DNA from: Pseudozyma flocculosa PF-1
Taxonomy: Eukaryota; Basidiomycota; Ustilaginomycetes; Ustilaginales; Ustilaginaceae
NCBI RefSeq assembly: GCF_000417875.1
Contig: NW_006920882.1
Coordinates: 62,001 to 126,000 of the forward strand
DNA: 64,000 bases
Direction: 5' to 3'
Positions 21,001 through 33,562 of the stretch are shown piece by piece; the stretch's first letter is position 1, and every line of letters starts with the position of its first letter. Made by a program: the position numbers and the translations under genes. Below the pieces are notes generated by a model that did no database searches, was not told the origin of the DNA, and saw only the letters and a list, made by a program, of their open reading frames with translations.

Positions 21001-23303
21001 GATGATCAACGGATCAGGCGGTCAGGATCGCATCGCATCGCATCGCATCGCCTCGCTCCAGCCGCGCGCGCGTCGGGCCAGGCGGACAGCCGACCGAACG
21101 CATGTCAAAGCCGTTGCCAGCTCGCCCCTCGGGACCTTCCATATCCGCGCAAGGAGCGAGCAGGAGGGTCTGCTTGCTTACACCATCCCCCACCTCACCT
21201 CACCTCACCTTTCCTGCCTGTCACTCGACCTGGCGGTATCCCCGGCACGACGCTCCGCGCCATCGGAGAGAAGCCGAAGTCAGTCCTGGCCCTTCATCCA
21301 TCCCAGGGGCACGCACGCTGGCTCAAGGGGTCGACGTACGTGGAAGCGAGACAAGAAACCGAGGACAACGGAAGGCCAGGAAGACCAACACTTGCTCGCC
21401 ACCTGACCGAGTGCCTGCCCACCGCTTAGCTCGCCACAGGGCGACCGACCTGACCCTTTGCACTCGCACTCGGACGGCGCAACCCGTAGGTTGCACAGTC
21501 AGTAGTCGATTTCATGGCCTGAACCCCTCCCTCGCTGCGTTCCGAACACCACACCTCGACAAATCCTTTGGCTATGGTAAGCAGCCGGGCGATCAGCACA
21601 TGTGTGTGTGCGTCGGACGTGTCCATACGAGACGGCATGCCTGGCCTGGCCTGGTCTCGTCGGTGTTCCTTGCGCCTCGCTCCGGCCAGGTTTGTTCAGC
21701 TGATCGACCCCAACACCGCCTCTACATACCTTGCTTCACATGGACTGCAAGTTCTGAGCGCCTGCTCGCCCGCCCGTCTTTCTCCCACGCACATCCCTAC
21801 ATAGCCTGCCCGGGAGGCCTTCCATCAGAGACGCCGAACGGCCCCTCGAGTCCGTACAGCAGCACCCTTGATGTGGACTGGAATGGAACCTCACCCCGTA
21901 TTCCGTTGTCATTCCTGCAACGGGCCGAAGGAGAAAGGCCTCGGCCACGAGCCCAAACGAGCACCAGAGTCGGCATGTCTGTCCTGCCTGTTGGCCATCT
22001 CTGTCCTCGAAACAGAGGTCAACGACGCCCTGCGCTGAACGCTGTCCCCGGTAGTCCTGGGTGTGGCAAGGAGTCTGTGGGCCGCAAACCAAAGTTGCCC
22101 CCATTTGTGGCGGGCGGCTTCCCGAGGACCTTCCCGCCTCTCCTGCTGGCTGGCTGGTCCCAAACTCACTCGGTCGGCCGGCCAGGTCTGATTGGCTCGA
22201 CACGGAGCAAATGGTCAAAGAACAGAACCGATCGACTGCGAGCGCTTCCCGTCTGTATAATTATACATGTACAGAGGCTCCTGTGCTGCGCTGCCTGTTC
22301 CGATGCAGTGCCACGCCGTGCCAGGCAACCAGCTGTGCGAGCGACGACGACGCGGAATAAGGTTTGGAGCGTCAATCAAGACGAACAACGCCGAGGATGG
22401 CCGTCGGTTTCCTGGTAACCCGAAGCAGAGCGACAGCAACGCCGTGACATCGAGTCTTGCCACTTGGTCGGATGCTGGCTGTTCGACGACCGCCGTACAG
22501 GCACTTCAGCTGATGGCCGCCTGCGCTCGACTCGTCTCGACTCGACTTGCCTCGCCTCGCCTTGCACCCTCGTCTCGTCGATGCAGGACGACAAACGCTC
22601 GACTTCGCCGATTGGATCGCTGAGAACCGGCCTGGCCTGGCCTGGCCTGTCCGACGAGGGCCCGGATCCAGGGAGCCGCTGCAAAGCCGCGGCAATACCC
22701 CTTCTTCCGAGACTCTCGGTCTCTGCCGTGCGCCGTGGGCCGTTGTACACGTATGTAGGTGTACGTTAGCCATTGCCATCACGCCTCCCCATGCGATGGC
22801 GACGAAGACGGAAGCCGGGCGAGGTGTGCCGCAATTGCTGTGCGAGGATGGTTGGGGGAAAGCGTGAGAAAAAAAGGAGAGAGGCTTTCGTCAGCCCGAC
22901 TGAAGCCCATCCCGGAACAGACACGACGGCGACGACGACGACATACGGGAAGGGAGTGCAAGAAACCTTTGCCAAACCTTACCTGTAGCTGGCTGGCTGG
23001 CTGGTTGGCTTGACTGTGTGCCTGACGGACGTCCATACTGGCTGGCACCGCAGACGAAGGTCGAATCTCGTGCCCGCTCTCGCATGGCCTCGCCTGTCTC
23101 GTCTCGTCTCGTCTCGCCTCGTTACACCCACCCGTCCGCCCGTCTCGTCTCGCCTCGCCTCGCCAGGTCTCGGTTGACATCTCGAAGGGGGTCAGTTTTC
23201 GTATCCCGCTCCATATCCACCATCGTACCGTTGCGCTGGCTCGTCAGCCAGCAAAGTTGCAGGAGAGGACCACCTGTGTCGACCCCTCGCTCTCATGCCC
23301 GTA

Positions 23304-23325
23304 CGATTCGATTCGATTCGATTCG
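23304..23325. repeat. GATTC pentanucleotide repeat
   Basis: Four ATTCG/GATTC units in a row inside the gene-poor block. Confidence 0.8.
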
Positions 23326-25367
23326 AGGCGAGATCGAGGACGAGTCGATGAACCATGAGTGCCCACCGTCGATCCTGGCACGCGCGCGTCGAATGACGTC
23401 CTTTGAATGAGGATGAACCTTCGATGCTTCATGGCAATCAATTGCACCAAGATGTCACACGCTACTGCCGGTCATGTTGTCGAGTGAAGTACAGGAGGTA
23501 CAGTGGGCGATGGAGTTTGACAATGAGGACAAGAGAATGAGCAATCCTGTAGAGGACCCACAAAGGTCCGAGGCAAGTACAGCGAATTTGCTGCAGGTCG
23601 GACAGGTACCGATACAAAGCCGTGGTTGCCTCTTGGGCAAAGACGATTGAGGGGAAGACCTTGAGCCTGCCTACATGACTACCGACCGGGCAAACCTGCC
23701 GAAAATACATATGGCCGACCGGCGATGTGCTGAGTGTGGGCGGCGCATGCGGACAAAGGCAAGGTTTGGGAAGATGACAGATGGTCTCATCGTCTTTGGG
23801 AGCTGAGCTGTGCGGCGTTGTAGAACGGACCTCCGCAGCGGGGACTGGCTGACGAATCGGAGAGCGATAAAGGGGCCCACGATAGCGGCGACGACTCATC
23901 GTGCACAATTCGTTCGGGCACACTTCAGCCTCACACCATTTCATCTCACCCCATCTCATCTCGTCTCGCCTCGCCTCGCCTCTGCGGTATGGACTTCTTC
24001 CCATGTCGATCTGGCCTCGCCACACGAACTGCGGGTCGAGCACAGCCTCGCCTCGCTCTCCTACAATACCGATACGGTATCTACCCGCTGTACGGACCGA
24101 GCCGACCTGGGCGACGAGGGAGCGACACTGACCGGACCTCTGACTCGCCACGTGGGACCACCGCGGCACGCAGTGGGGTGGGTGGGCGCGGCGCAGGGCG
24201 GGGGATGATCCTCAGATTAAAAACTCAATTTCGGCTTTTTAACCCGCCCACGCTTGCCGCGCTAGCTGCGCCTTTCTCGCCGCCGCGTGCATGGCGTTGC
24301 ATGCTGTGCGCCACCCTACTGCCTGGCGCGTGCGTGGGGAGGGGAAAGCGGCGAAATCCATCTCCGAGCTCGTCCAACCGGAACGGAAGACGGACCTACA
24401 GGTACGCACGGTCCCCTCGCCACTCGACGTTTTGCCGACGACCCCCTTGGCGGCAAAACCGTCCCTCCCTCCCGACCGCGCCATGACCTCCGCCTCGCTC
24501 CGTACCGAACCATGTGGCAAACCGCCACCCCGTTGATCACCGACGACCTACATACAGGTCGCCGCTGTCCCTGAGTATGCTGCGAATTCCAAATCGGCGA
24601 CCAAGGGAAAGAGGATGCTTTTGTCGTCGAGTCAAGAGGGTGCGGCATGCAGCGTGCAATGGACCATACAGGGCGAGGGCGAGGCAGGGTGACATGAATC
24701 TAACCGGACCTTCCACCATGCCACCGATGGACAAGGATCGCAACGTCAAATTGTTGGGGGACAGATCGGCTTTGTCGGCGCGTTAGATCCGCCTTGCCGA
24801 CCCAGCGCTTAGAGAGAGAAACTCGCCGGGACGATGTCGAGAAGGTCGGAATGTTCTCTTTGACGCCCGTCGTGCGGTACCGCTGCGCGACGAGACCTAA
24901 CGGTGCAGCGGTGCTGTACATACTGTATCTTTTCGCTCTGGCGAGGGAGTCGGTCGAGCCACGAAGTCGGTTTGGCCAGGCCTCGCAAGCAGGCCTCGCC
25001 TCGCCGGGCTCCGTTCCGTCGTTGGCAAAGGCTCTCTCGGAACCTCGCCGGTCAGTTTTTCCTCGCCACCCTGGCCTGGCCTGCCTCCCTCCGTCTCTCC
25101 TCGCCGAGCGCGCTTAGGCTGGATGCACGCAGGCAGATGGCATGCACACGCACCGCCAGCACCGAGCCACCGTACCTTGGCTTCATCAGCTGAACCTCGC
25201 TCCCTTGCCTGCCCAGCTGCCTGACCGTCCCTTGCGGGTAAACATTACTTCGTCTATCCCTTCCCCTGTCCCTCGTGCCCTTCAACCTCGCTGCATCGGA
25301 CGCACGAGGGGCATAGCGAGCGCACGAGGACCAGCCATCCCCCCGGAAAGTTGCCGGCCCTTGCCCT

Positions 25368-25397
25368 GACCTCGACCTCGACCTCGACCTCGACCTC
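25368..25397. repeat. GACCTC hexanucleotide repeat, five units
   Basis: Five perfect GACCTC units. A degenerate version of the same hexamer occurs at about 58320-58361. Confidence 0.85.
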
Positions 25398-28300
25398 AAG
25401 TCGAGGATAGGCTAACTGCAGCCTGGCCTACGGCACCGGTAGGAGTTTTTCCGCCCCGAAGCAGGCAAGTGACATGAAAGGCTTGGCGTCCCCCGTTTCG
25501 CCCTCCCCCAACCCGACAATCCGTTCCGAATTTCACCACCACCGGACACCCCCCTTGGTCCAGCGTAATGTGCGCTGGACCCCTCACCTCCTTGCTTGAC
25601 GATGAGATGGATGGATCTCGTCGAATCAGATTCGTATTCGTTTCAAGGCGTGCACAAGCGTACGATAGGCTATGCCTTGCAGGCGAACCGCGAGCTCCTT
25701 CCGTACCGAGGTGGCAAAAAGCGTAGCGTAGCGTAACGGGGGGTCGGCCTGTCGCCTTCGCTCGCTCGGTGTCCAAGCCGCGACGGCTCGGTTCCAGTGC
25801 CTTGGGTCCGGCTATCGGTACCCACGTTCGCGCCAGGGGACCGCTGCGGCCCATCCACGTACGGATAGAGGTCGAGGATTGGAGGCACCCCCGATCTCGG
25901 CTCACTTGAAAATTCCCAAGAAGCAGTCGAACGGACAGGCAGGCCTTATGTACCTTGATGCCATGAGCACGTACTGAACCGACCGATTGACTGACGAAGC
26001 ATCCGAATGGCCGGCCGCACGACCATGCAGGCTGACAGTGGCCATCTCGAAATGCGATGGCAAGGTGGCGAGGCGAGGCGACGATGCGGTGAGACGAGCC
26101 GAGAAGGGAAAGAGGACAAAGGTCAAGCAAGATACGATCGGTCGAATCAACGCGATGCCCGACAGGAGGTCCGAGGGAGGGCTGATTCATGGTCCACACC
26201 GTCTCGTCAAAGGAGGGCACATACCGCTGGCCTCGGCCGGACCCAGCCGAAAGTCGTCGGCTCAACTACTCCGAAGGAGGCGCGAGCCAAACCAGAGGGG
26301 GGTCCCGGGACTCGACTCCGAGCCAGTTGCTCCGACTGCAAGGCGATGCCAGGCCTGGCCTTACACCTGGCAGGTCTTTAGATCGACGTATCTGTCCATC
26401 CGGCCACGGCCTGGCCGGCTTGATACGGTAGAGACCGTGCGTGTGCGTGCGTGCGTGCCCGCCTGCCCCCTTTCATGGAGACGGGATGCAAAAAAAAAGG
26501 GGGACGATGGGACACGCCCTCGGTCAGCCAGTCAGAAAGGACACCAGCCCGCTCCCCTCCTGTCCACGTCGATACCCATCGTCTTACCCTGGCCGGAGCA
26601 GGACGCAGCCAGAGCGGGAACGAAGATTGGCTGGCCGGATCGCATGCATGGCTGAACGGGAGCCAACCGTGCCGAAGTCGCGCCCTTGGCAGTGCGATGC
26701 CATGCCATGAAGCCGTCCGGGTCCCGTCCTGTCCCGTCGTCAGGTCAGGGTGCCGTGCTTGCCCCGGAGACCGGCAATCCACGCTGACCCCTTGCCTTGG
26801 TTGGTGCCCGAAACAGCATCAACCGCCCGGCTGCCGAGGGCCCCCTTGGTCGCGCTTGCGCAGACGGTCGAGACGACGACAACGCGGTCGACAGCCGACG
26901 CTGCGATGCCAGGCCTGCTGCGCACCCATTTCGAGCCAAGACAGCGGTCGGTGTCCTTGCCCTCGGATTGCTGCCCCCCCTCCAGCCGAAACCGCGACCC
27001 GCGAGGCAGGGGTGGACCCGGCTGTTTGACTCGCCACAGCGGTAGCGAGGGCTGCTCATGGGCGGCCCCTTTCTGCCCAGCCTAGCCGGTCGTGTTGCGT
27101 GGCCAACCAGTCCAGCGATCCGCTCGGCTGCCTCACCTCCTCCTACCCCTACCTTTGTCGTGCTTCGCTCCCTGCCTGATCTCGCCTGCCTCTCGGTCGA
27201 GCCTCCGTCCGGATCTGTAGGACGAGCTGGCACGCACGGTCAGCTCGGGCTTCAAGTGCGATGCAAGACCTTGTACCGAGCCGCGAGCCGAGCCGAGTCG
27301 ACGCGGGGGGCGAGGCGAGCTGGAGCAGCTAGTGCTCGTCCGGGTCCCTGTGCCCCTCCTCGACCAGCAAGCCGCCTTTCGTCCAGTCTTTGCGCGCGCA
27401 GACTATGTACGATATACCATGGGCCGTTTTAGGTATCGCCGTGCCCTCGAGGTCTCGGGTCTGGCTCGGGCAGGGGCATGCACGGTTGACAATAACAATA
27501 AGAACGGTCAGCTTTCAACAGCGCTTTGGCAGCCGAGCGTGTCTCTCGGTCGACTTGCCCAGGATATGATGGTCGCTGGAAGAGAAGACGCGATCCTCCG
27601 AGCAGGGCAGGGCAGCTTGGCCTCGACATCGCTGCCAAGGAGCGGAGAGCAACCGATTGAAAAAGCGGAGCTGCCTTCCCATGTCTCGAGGCTCCTCCGT
27701 GGGTGCGGATCTCGGAGCGAAGGTGCGCCGACGGAGTTGATCGAGGTAGGTACGGTAACGTAGGCAACTCGAAGGAAGGAAGGAAGTGGGGCTGGGCGCT
27801 CAAGGGCGTTAGATTGCGAAGCATGTGATTGTCGTCGGCGACTTATGAGGCGCTGGACGGCTCCCTGCCTGCCGTGCCCCACTGGCCGAGTGCTAGTAAA
27901 GAGTGTTGAAGAGCTGTGCGGGCCGCAGACCGAGGTTCGGCTGCCCTTCCCATCGGCGACGGAGTGGAACAAGGTCCGGACCCTCCCAGCCTGGCTCGCG
28001 CCTGGCCAGCGATGGCGTGGATGCCACGTTCGGCTTCGGCGAAGGTGTCGGACAGATCGGCATGCCGCTGAGTTTGAGCAGGCATGTCACTACTGACTCC
28101 GATGCCTGCTGTCGGAATGCAACCCGGCGTGGAGAAGCTAACATCAGCGAGGGAGGAGTGAAGAGGAGGGAGGAGGGAAGGGGCGCGGCGGAGTTGGGCG
28201 TGGCAGCGGGAGCTCAAAAAACAAAGCTGCGCAGCTGCGGCTGCGTGCGTGGGTCGTCGTCGATGGGCGGCATGCTCCGGCGAATGCTGAGCTTTCCCAG

Positions 28301-28500
28301 ACGGCGACTGCAACGGCGACGACGGCCGATGGCACGAATGGTACGATGGTACCGTATGTACCCACCCTAGCGCTGCAACCTTACCCACCGATAGGTAGAC
28401 GCTTCTGGATCGCGCTGCCACCCAAGGACCTTTGATCTTGAGCCTCTCGACCCAGGCTTGGTCGATCGCAGCGATAGGAAGGGACACGAAGCAGGAACAA

Positions 28501-29688
28501 GGAAGGTGGTGCTGGCCGACGCTGCCCTACCTACCTCTTTGTCGCTGTGTTGCGCGCGCAAAGACCGAGGCGCTGACGCAGAGCGTGAGAACATGCGGTC
28601 TCAGAGCGTAAGTACCCGACCGCTCTCGACGCTGAGCTCGTCGGACGGCGACATCCAGAGTCGAGGGCAGCGTTGGCCGTCGTCGAGGTGGTGGTCGCGA
28701 GCCGAGTGGCAGCCAGCCAGCGCAGCCTGGCAGCAGCCGGTGTGGTCAGTCTGCCTTCCGGCCGAGCGAGAGAGGTGGCGGCTTTGCGGGGTGCCTGCGT
28801 GGGTCCGTGCACACCCTGGTTGCCTGCTCGTCAGCCTTGCCTGCCCTGGCCCTGCCTGCCTGAGCCTCGGATGGCATTCCGTCGGATGCACGCCGAGCCG
28901 CCCACATGGCGACCTGCCTGGTTGCTGTCGGCTGCTCCTCTCGCCCTCTCCCTCTCCCTCTCTCCCATTCTCTCTCTTCCCCTCGTTTGCCGACGACGTC
29001 GCCTTCTCTCTCCATCTGCCGTCCCATCTCAATCTCGCCGCGGATCGCATCGTATCGCCTCTGCGCCTCGTCTTCGTTGCTCGCTGCTTTGCCTCCAGCA
29101 GCCGTCCGTACCCCTGCCCTGGGACCTGACACGCAGCCGAGCGAAGCCAGCACCGTCCGCCCCCGCCGCCCTGGGAGCCGATTCCTGCCCTCTCTTTCCG
29201 GCACCATCGGCGTCCTTTCCGCCGCCTGGGTCATCGCCGTCTCGTTTCGTCCAGAGGAGCGGGTGCTCCGGCCTGAGCTCGCTCTTGCACCGCCCTCGCT
29301 ACGCCCGGAGAGGGCATCGCTTCCGTCGCTCGTCGCTAGCGCATTGTTGGCAAAGCAGGCCGACCGCCGCCCCCTCGGGCCTTCCGATCGAGCCTGCTCT
29401 TCTCGCTCGCTCGCTCTGGCCGAGTCTAGCACAGCACGACACCGCTGTGGCCCATAGAGCTGCACTGATCCCAGGCTAGAGCACCAGCTGCGGCGGCACC
29501 AGCTCATCCGCACGCTCGCCACAGCGCGATACGACGACGACGACGTGGACCCGCTCGCGTCAGGCACGCCCGCCGCCCCGCAGCACCCTATCGGGAACTC
29601 GTCTCCCGAACAGCCTGCGCTCGACCCTGAGTTGCCAGGATCCAAGAGAGGGGGATCTGATAAGCGAACACCGAGCGACACCAGCGCA

Positions 29689-29724
<36 letters not shown>

Positions 29725-30840
29725 CACCCGTGACAGCAAGTGCAGATCCTGCGCCGCCCACGCCCGCACCGCCGCTAGAGGCCCTACCAAGACCTGCCAC
29801 ACTACTTTCCCATCGTTGGTTGCTGCACCGCCGTTCTGCACCCGCCCGCTACAAGTTCCGGCCACCACTCTGCTCTGCCTGCTCTGCTTGCTCCGCCCTC
29901 GCCAACCAGCAGCCGATCGTGACACCCTCTGCCTGCCTCTCTGCTTGAATCGTCGTCGGCTGGGCCAGAGCGGCTTAAACGGGTCCACGCCTACGGTGCC
30001 TTGTTCCGGCGCCCACGTTTGACCGATCGATCGGCCTGCCGGATCACGCCGCACCCTTCTTCGCGCTCCGTCTCTCCGAGACCGTCGTCGCCCCGTCACC
30101 CTGGCTCGCTCTCTCCATCTCCAGAACCGCCAGCGGCCAGCCTACGCCCTATCCCCTGCCTCTCCGTCACCGCAAGACCTTCCTGCGCATCCCTCTTGAT
30201 CCGACGTTCTTGGCATTCGGAGCTCACCGACCTGCACGTACGCACATCGGCGCCAACCCCGCCACGTGTCGGCCCTCTCCCGTCTGCCATCACTGTACCC
30301 ACGCCGGTACACTAGCCCTCACACGACGTGCAGATCCTCCGCCGCGGCGTCGGCACCATCCCGCCTCGACCTTCGCTCCGGCCGTGACCGCACAGCAGCG
30401 CCGCTCGCCTCGCTCCGAGACCCCCTCAGGGCCCCTCTAGCTGACAGAGGCCGACGATCCGATTGGGCCATCGTCATCGGAAGGCCGTGACGCTTGCCTG
30501 GGAGGGCGAAGCTCCTGTTGACGAGGAGCAAAAGACGGTCTCTCCGGCTCCAACGATCCGCGACAGCACACTCGGCGAGAGACGCTCGCAGCTGGATCGG
30601 ATCCGACTGTCGCTGGCAGAGGCTCAAGGGCAACCTCGTCGCCCGTTCACTGCGACCGGCCTGCCGCAGCGCCGACGTCGCCACCCGCTCAAGCCGCAGC
30701 AAGCAGCCCGATTCGCGCGCGTCAACAACTCAGGCTCGTGCCGTGTATCTGCGTGCCTTCTTCCTTTGCCATAGAGCCCGCTTCTCGACGGCGGCCTTGC
30801 CCTATATCAACGACAATTCCCACTGGCTCTATCCGAGGCC
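28501..30840. other. Upstream flank of ATG7, possible undetected plus-strand exons
   Basis: The plus strand is pyrimidine-rich between about 28920 and 29110, with CTCTCC runs, as in a plus-strand promoter. Several segments then show coding-like third-position bias in mutually different frames: 29200-29400, 29463-29620 (after a good acceptor ATCCCAG) and 30035-30300. They have no recognisable domain and I could not join them by convincing donor sites. They may be exons of an unrecognised gene or the ATG7 leader. A CAG repeat sits at 29693-29722. Confidence 0.4.
29693..29722 (+). repeat. CAG triplet repeat, ten units
   Basis: Ten perfect CAG units. In the frame that is open upstream it reads poly-Ala and ends shortly afterwards; in another frame it reads poly-Gln. 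Whether it is coding is unclear. Confidence 0.85.
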
Positions 30841-33252
30841 ATGGCGCTGATCAAGTTCGCGCCGTTTGGCGCCACGATCCACCCGTCGTTCTGGCAGCAG
30901 CTGTCGAGCTACAAGATCGACCGCCTCCAGCTGAGTGAGGAGCCTGTCGACGTGCGCGCTACCTACGCGGCAGGCAGGAGCATCCTCGACCGGCAGACGG
31001 GCCAGGAGGTCCACCTCGGCTGCAGCATCAACGTCGACGGCTCGAGCTTCCTCGGCGTCGGCAACGAGCAGGGTCCCGACGCTCCGTCGACGGCCAGCCA
31101 CGCCGTCGCCGTCCGAGGCCGCCTCAAGAACTTCAACACCATCGAAGAGTTCAAAAAGGCCGATAAGCAGGCTGCATTCGACGAGGCGCTGCAGGATATC
31201 TGGCAGTCGATCCTCCATGCCGATGATCCTACGGACAAGCTCTCGAGCTTTCTCGTGCTGACCTTTGCGGACCTGAAAAAGTACCGATTCTTCTACTGGT
31301 TCGCCTTCCCAGCGCTGACCGCCAAGCCCTCTTGGGAGCTCGTGGGCGAGCCAGGAGGGGCAGAGGCAGGACAGGCAGGCCAGGCGGGCCAAGGAGGCTG
31401 GCGGTCGGTCGCGGACGTGCTCGGTGGCCGGGGTGCACAGTCGCTGGCGTCCCAGCTGGCTTCTCGGCACGACGCGGGCGAGCGATGCGACTTCTTCCTC
31501 GTCAAGCGCGCGTCTTCAAGCTCGGCGGATGCCGTCGAGGTGGCCGGCGTCAAGCACTTCGACGCCTTCTTTGCCGGCGTCGATGAAGGCGAGCGTATCG
31601 TCGGCCTCCTCGACCCCTCGTCCAACATCGACGCGCCTGGCTGGCCGCTGCGCAACCTGCTGGTCATGCTGCACGCGCGGTACGGCGTTTCAAGGATCAA
31701 GGTGGTGCGGTGGAAGGATGCCATCTCGGCGGCGATCCCCGCGGGAGGAGGTGCGACTCTGGGCGGAGGCTCGGGAGCGGCGAGGCTCAGCCTGATCGGC
31801 GACGTAGTGCTGCCCAAGCTACCGGAGAGCGTCGACGGCAGCGCAGGCAGAGTCGTCCTCGACGGCGGCCGGACGCTCGCGCTGGCATCCCAGCCGGACC
31901 GGCCCGATGCGCCGGCGGGCGTGGGCTGGGAGCGCAACGCGCAGGGCAAGCTGGGGCCCAAGGTGGCCGATCTGGGACCGCTGATGGACCCGGCGCGGCT
32001 GGCCGACCAGGCGGTGGACCTCAACCTCAAGCTGATGCGGTGGCGCATCATGCCCGACATCAAGCTCGAGCGGATCCAGCAGACGAGGTGCCTGCTGCTG
32101 GGCGCGGGCACGCTGGGTTGCTACGTGGCTCGCACGCTGCTCGGGTGGGGCGTGCGCCACATCACGTTTGTCGACTCGTCGCGCGTGTCGTTTTCGAACC
32201 CGGTGCGCCAGCCGCTGTTCGACTTCCAGGACTGCCTCGACGGCGGCAAGCCAAAGGCGCAGTGTGCCGCCGACAAGCTCAAGCAGATCTACCCTGGCGT
32301 GGTGAGTGAGGGCGGCCGACGACAGGACGCGTTGCCGGAGGAAGGAGGCGCTGATTCGATGATCCCCCCTCTCCCTACTTGATGGCGTCGTCAGACCTCG
32401 GAGGGCCACACGCTCAACATCCCGATGCCAGGGCATCCCGTAGCGCCGGGCTCGGTCGAGCAGGTGAGGCGGGACGTGGCGCAGCTCGAGTCGCTCATCG
32501 ACGGGCACGATGTCGTCTACCTGCTCATGGACTCGCGCGAGAGCCGCTGGCTGCCGACGGTGCTGGGCGCGGCCAAGTCGAAGCTCGTCGTCAACGCCGC
32601 GTTGGGCTTCGACACGTACCTCGTCATGCGCCACGGTGCGCCGCCCGCGTCGCCGTCGCCGTCGGCGGCCAATGACCGGGGAGACGAGATGAGCAAGCCG
32701 CCGTCGCACCGGCGCCTGGGGTGCTACTTTTGCAACGACGTCGTGGCGCCCACCGACTCGCTGACGGACCGGACGCTGGACCAGATGTGCACCGTCACGC
32801 GGCCGGGGCTGGCGGCGATTGCGGGCGCGAGTGCCGTCGAGCTGATGGTGTCGACGCTGCAGCACGAGCGGGGCATGCGTGCGCCTGCGGCCTCGTCGTC
32901 GTCGTCGTCGTCGCCGTCGAGCAGCGGGTCGGGCGCCGCGGCGGATGCCGGGCAGGATGACACGTCGACGGTGCTGGGCGTGGTGCCGCACCAGATCCGG
33001 GGCTTCCTGGCTAAGTTCAACAACCTGCTCATCGTCGGCCAGGCCTACGACCGGTGCACGGGCTGCAGCGCCGCGGTCGTCGACGCCTACCGCCGCGACG
33101 GGTTCGACATGCTCCTGCGTGCGTTCAACGAGGACCAGTTCCTCGAACGCCTCACTGGCCTCGATAAGATGTACGCCGAGGCCGACGAGATCGAGGCTGC
33201 CCTCGACTGGGAGGAGGACGACGAGGAGGAGGAGGGCCAAGAGGCCATGTAG
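30841..33252 (+). CDS. ATG7: Autophagy E1-like activating enzyme Atg7
   Basis: Atg7 activates the ubiquitin-like proteins Atg8 and Atg12 with ATP and passes them to Atg3 and Atg10; it is needed for autophagosome formation in the cytosol. Exons 30841-32301 and 32395-33252 (93-nt intron, GTGAGT...GTCAG, phase 0) give 772 residues, longer than yeast Atg7 (630). The N-terminal Atg3/Atg10-binding domain opens with [13 protein letters not shown]. The adenylation domain has GAGTLG at residue 421, [18 protein letters not shown], and the catalytic Cys619 in [14 protein letters not shown] Ser-rich low-complexity insert follows at about residues 650-675, and the protein ends in an acidic tail (WEEDDEEEE) where the C-terminal Atg8-binding region is expected. 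It converges on RPA12, with 310 bp between stops. Confidence 0.97.
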
Positions 33253-33562
33253 CTGCGGCGGTCGTCGGCGTCTGGTTTGGATTCGAGTCGCGTGCAATGG
33301 CCATGGTCGATGCTGTTCCCGTCGATCTGGGTGCGAAGGAGATGGCTGTGCTCAGTCGAGGTCGTGGTTGCCAGTCGTCTCACGGCCTACATGGGCGGAT
33401 GAGAGGATGGCGACAGAGGACAGAACTGGACGTTGCGGGCGAGGCGGGCTAAAAGTACAGCGGGTGACGCAGAGAGGGAGAGAGAGAGAGGGAGAGCGGG
33501 AGAGAGAGAGGACAAGGGAGAGTGGAGGAGCGGGACAGGAGAGAAGGAACTCTTCCACCATC
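33253..33562. other. Convergent 3' spacer of ATG7 and RPA12
   Basis: 310 bp holding both 3' untranslated regions. It contains a GA-rich run at about 33472-33512 on the plus strand. No gene or clear terminator motif seen. Confidence 0.5.

Larger units (their letters stand above)
18301..28500. other. Ten-kilobase block with no supportable gene
   Basis: I see no domain, no chain of exons in frame, no RNA gene and no transposon protein in either strand. Open frames are short (mostly under 200 codons), overlap in several frames and lack the strong G/C third-position bias of the real genes here. The sequence contains many short tandem motifs: CGCAT units at 21027-21050, CTGGC units near 22629, CTCGT/CTCGC units at 23094-23165, GATTC units at 23304-23325, and GACCTC hexamers at 25368-25397. 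An undetected, weakly coding or non-coding transcript is possible. Confidence 0.5.

Noticed and set aside
23280..23330. B-box-like TTCGATTC words
   Set aside because: They belong to a GATTC tandem repeat and lack an A box or any cloverleaf.
30494..30850. Open frame overlapping the ATG7 start out of frame (possible upstream regulatory frame)
   Set aside because: It has no ATG; its apparent start is TTG.
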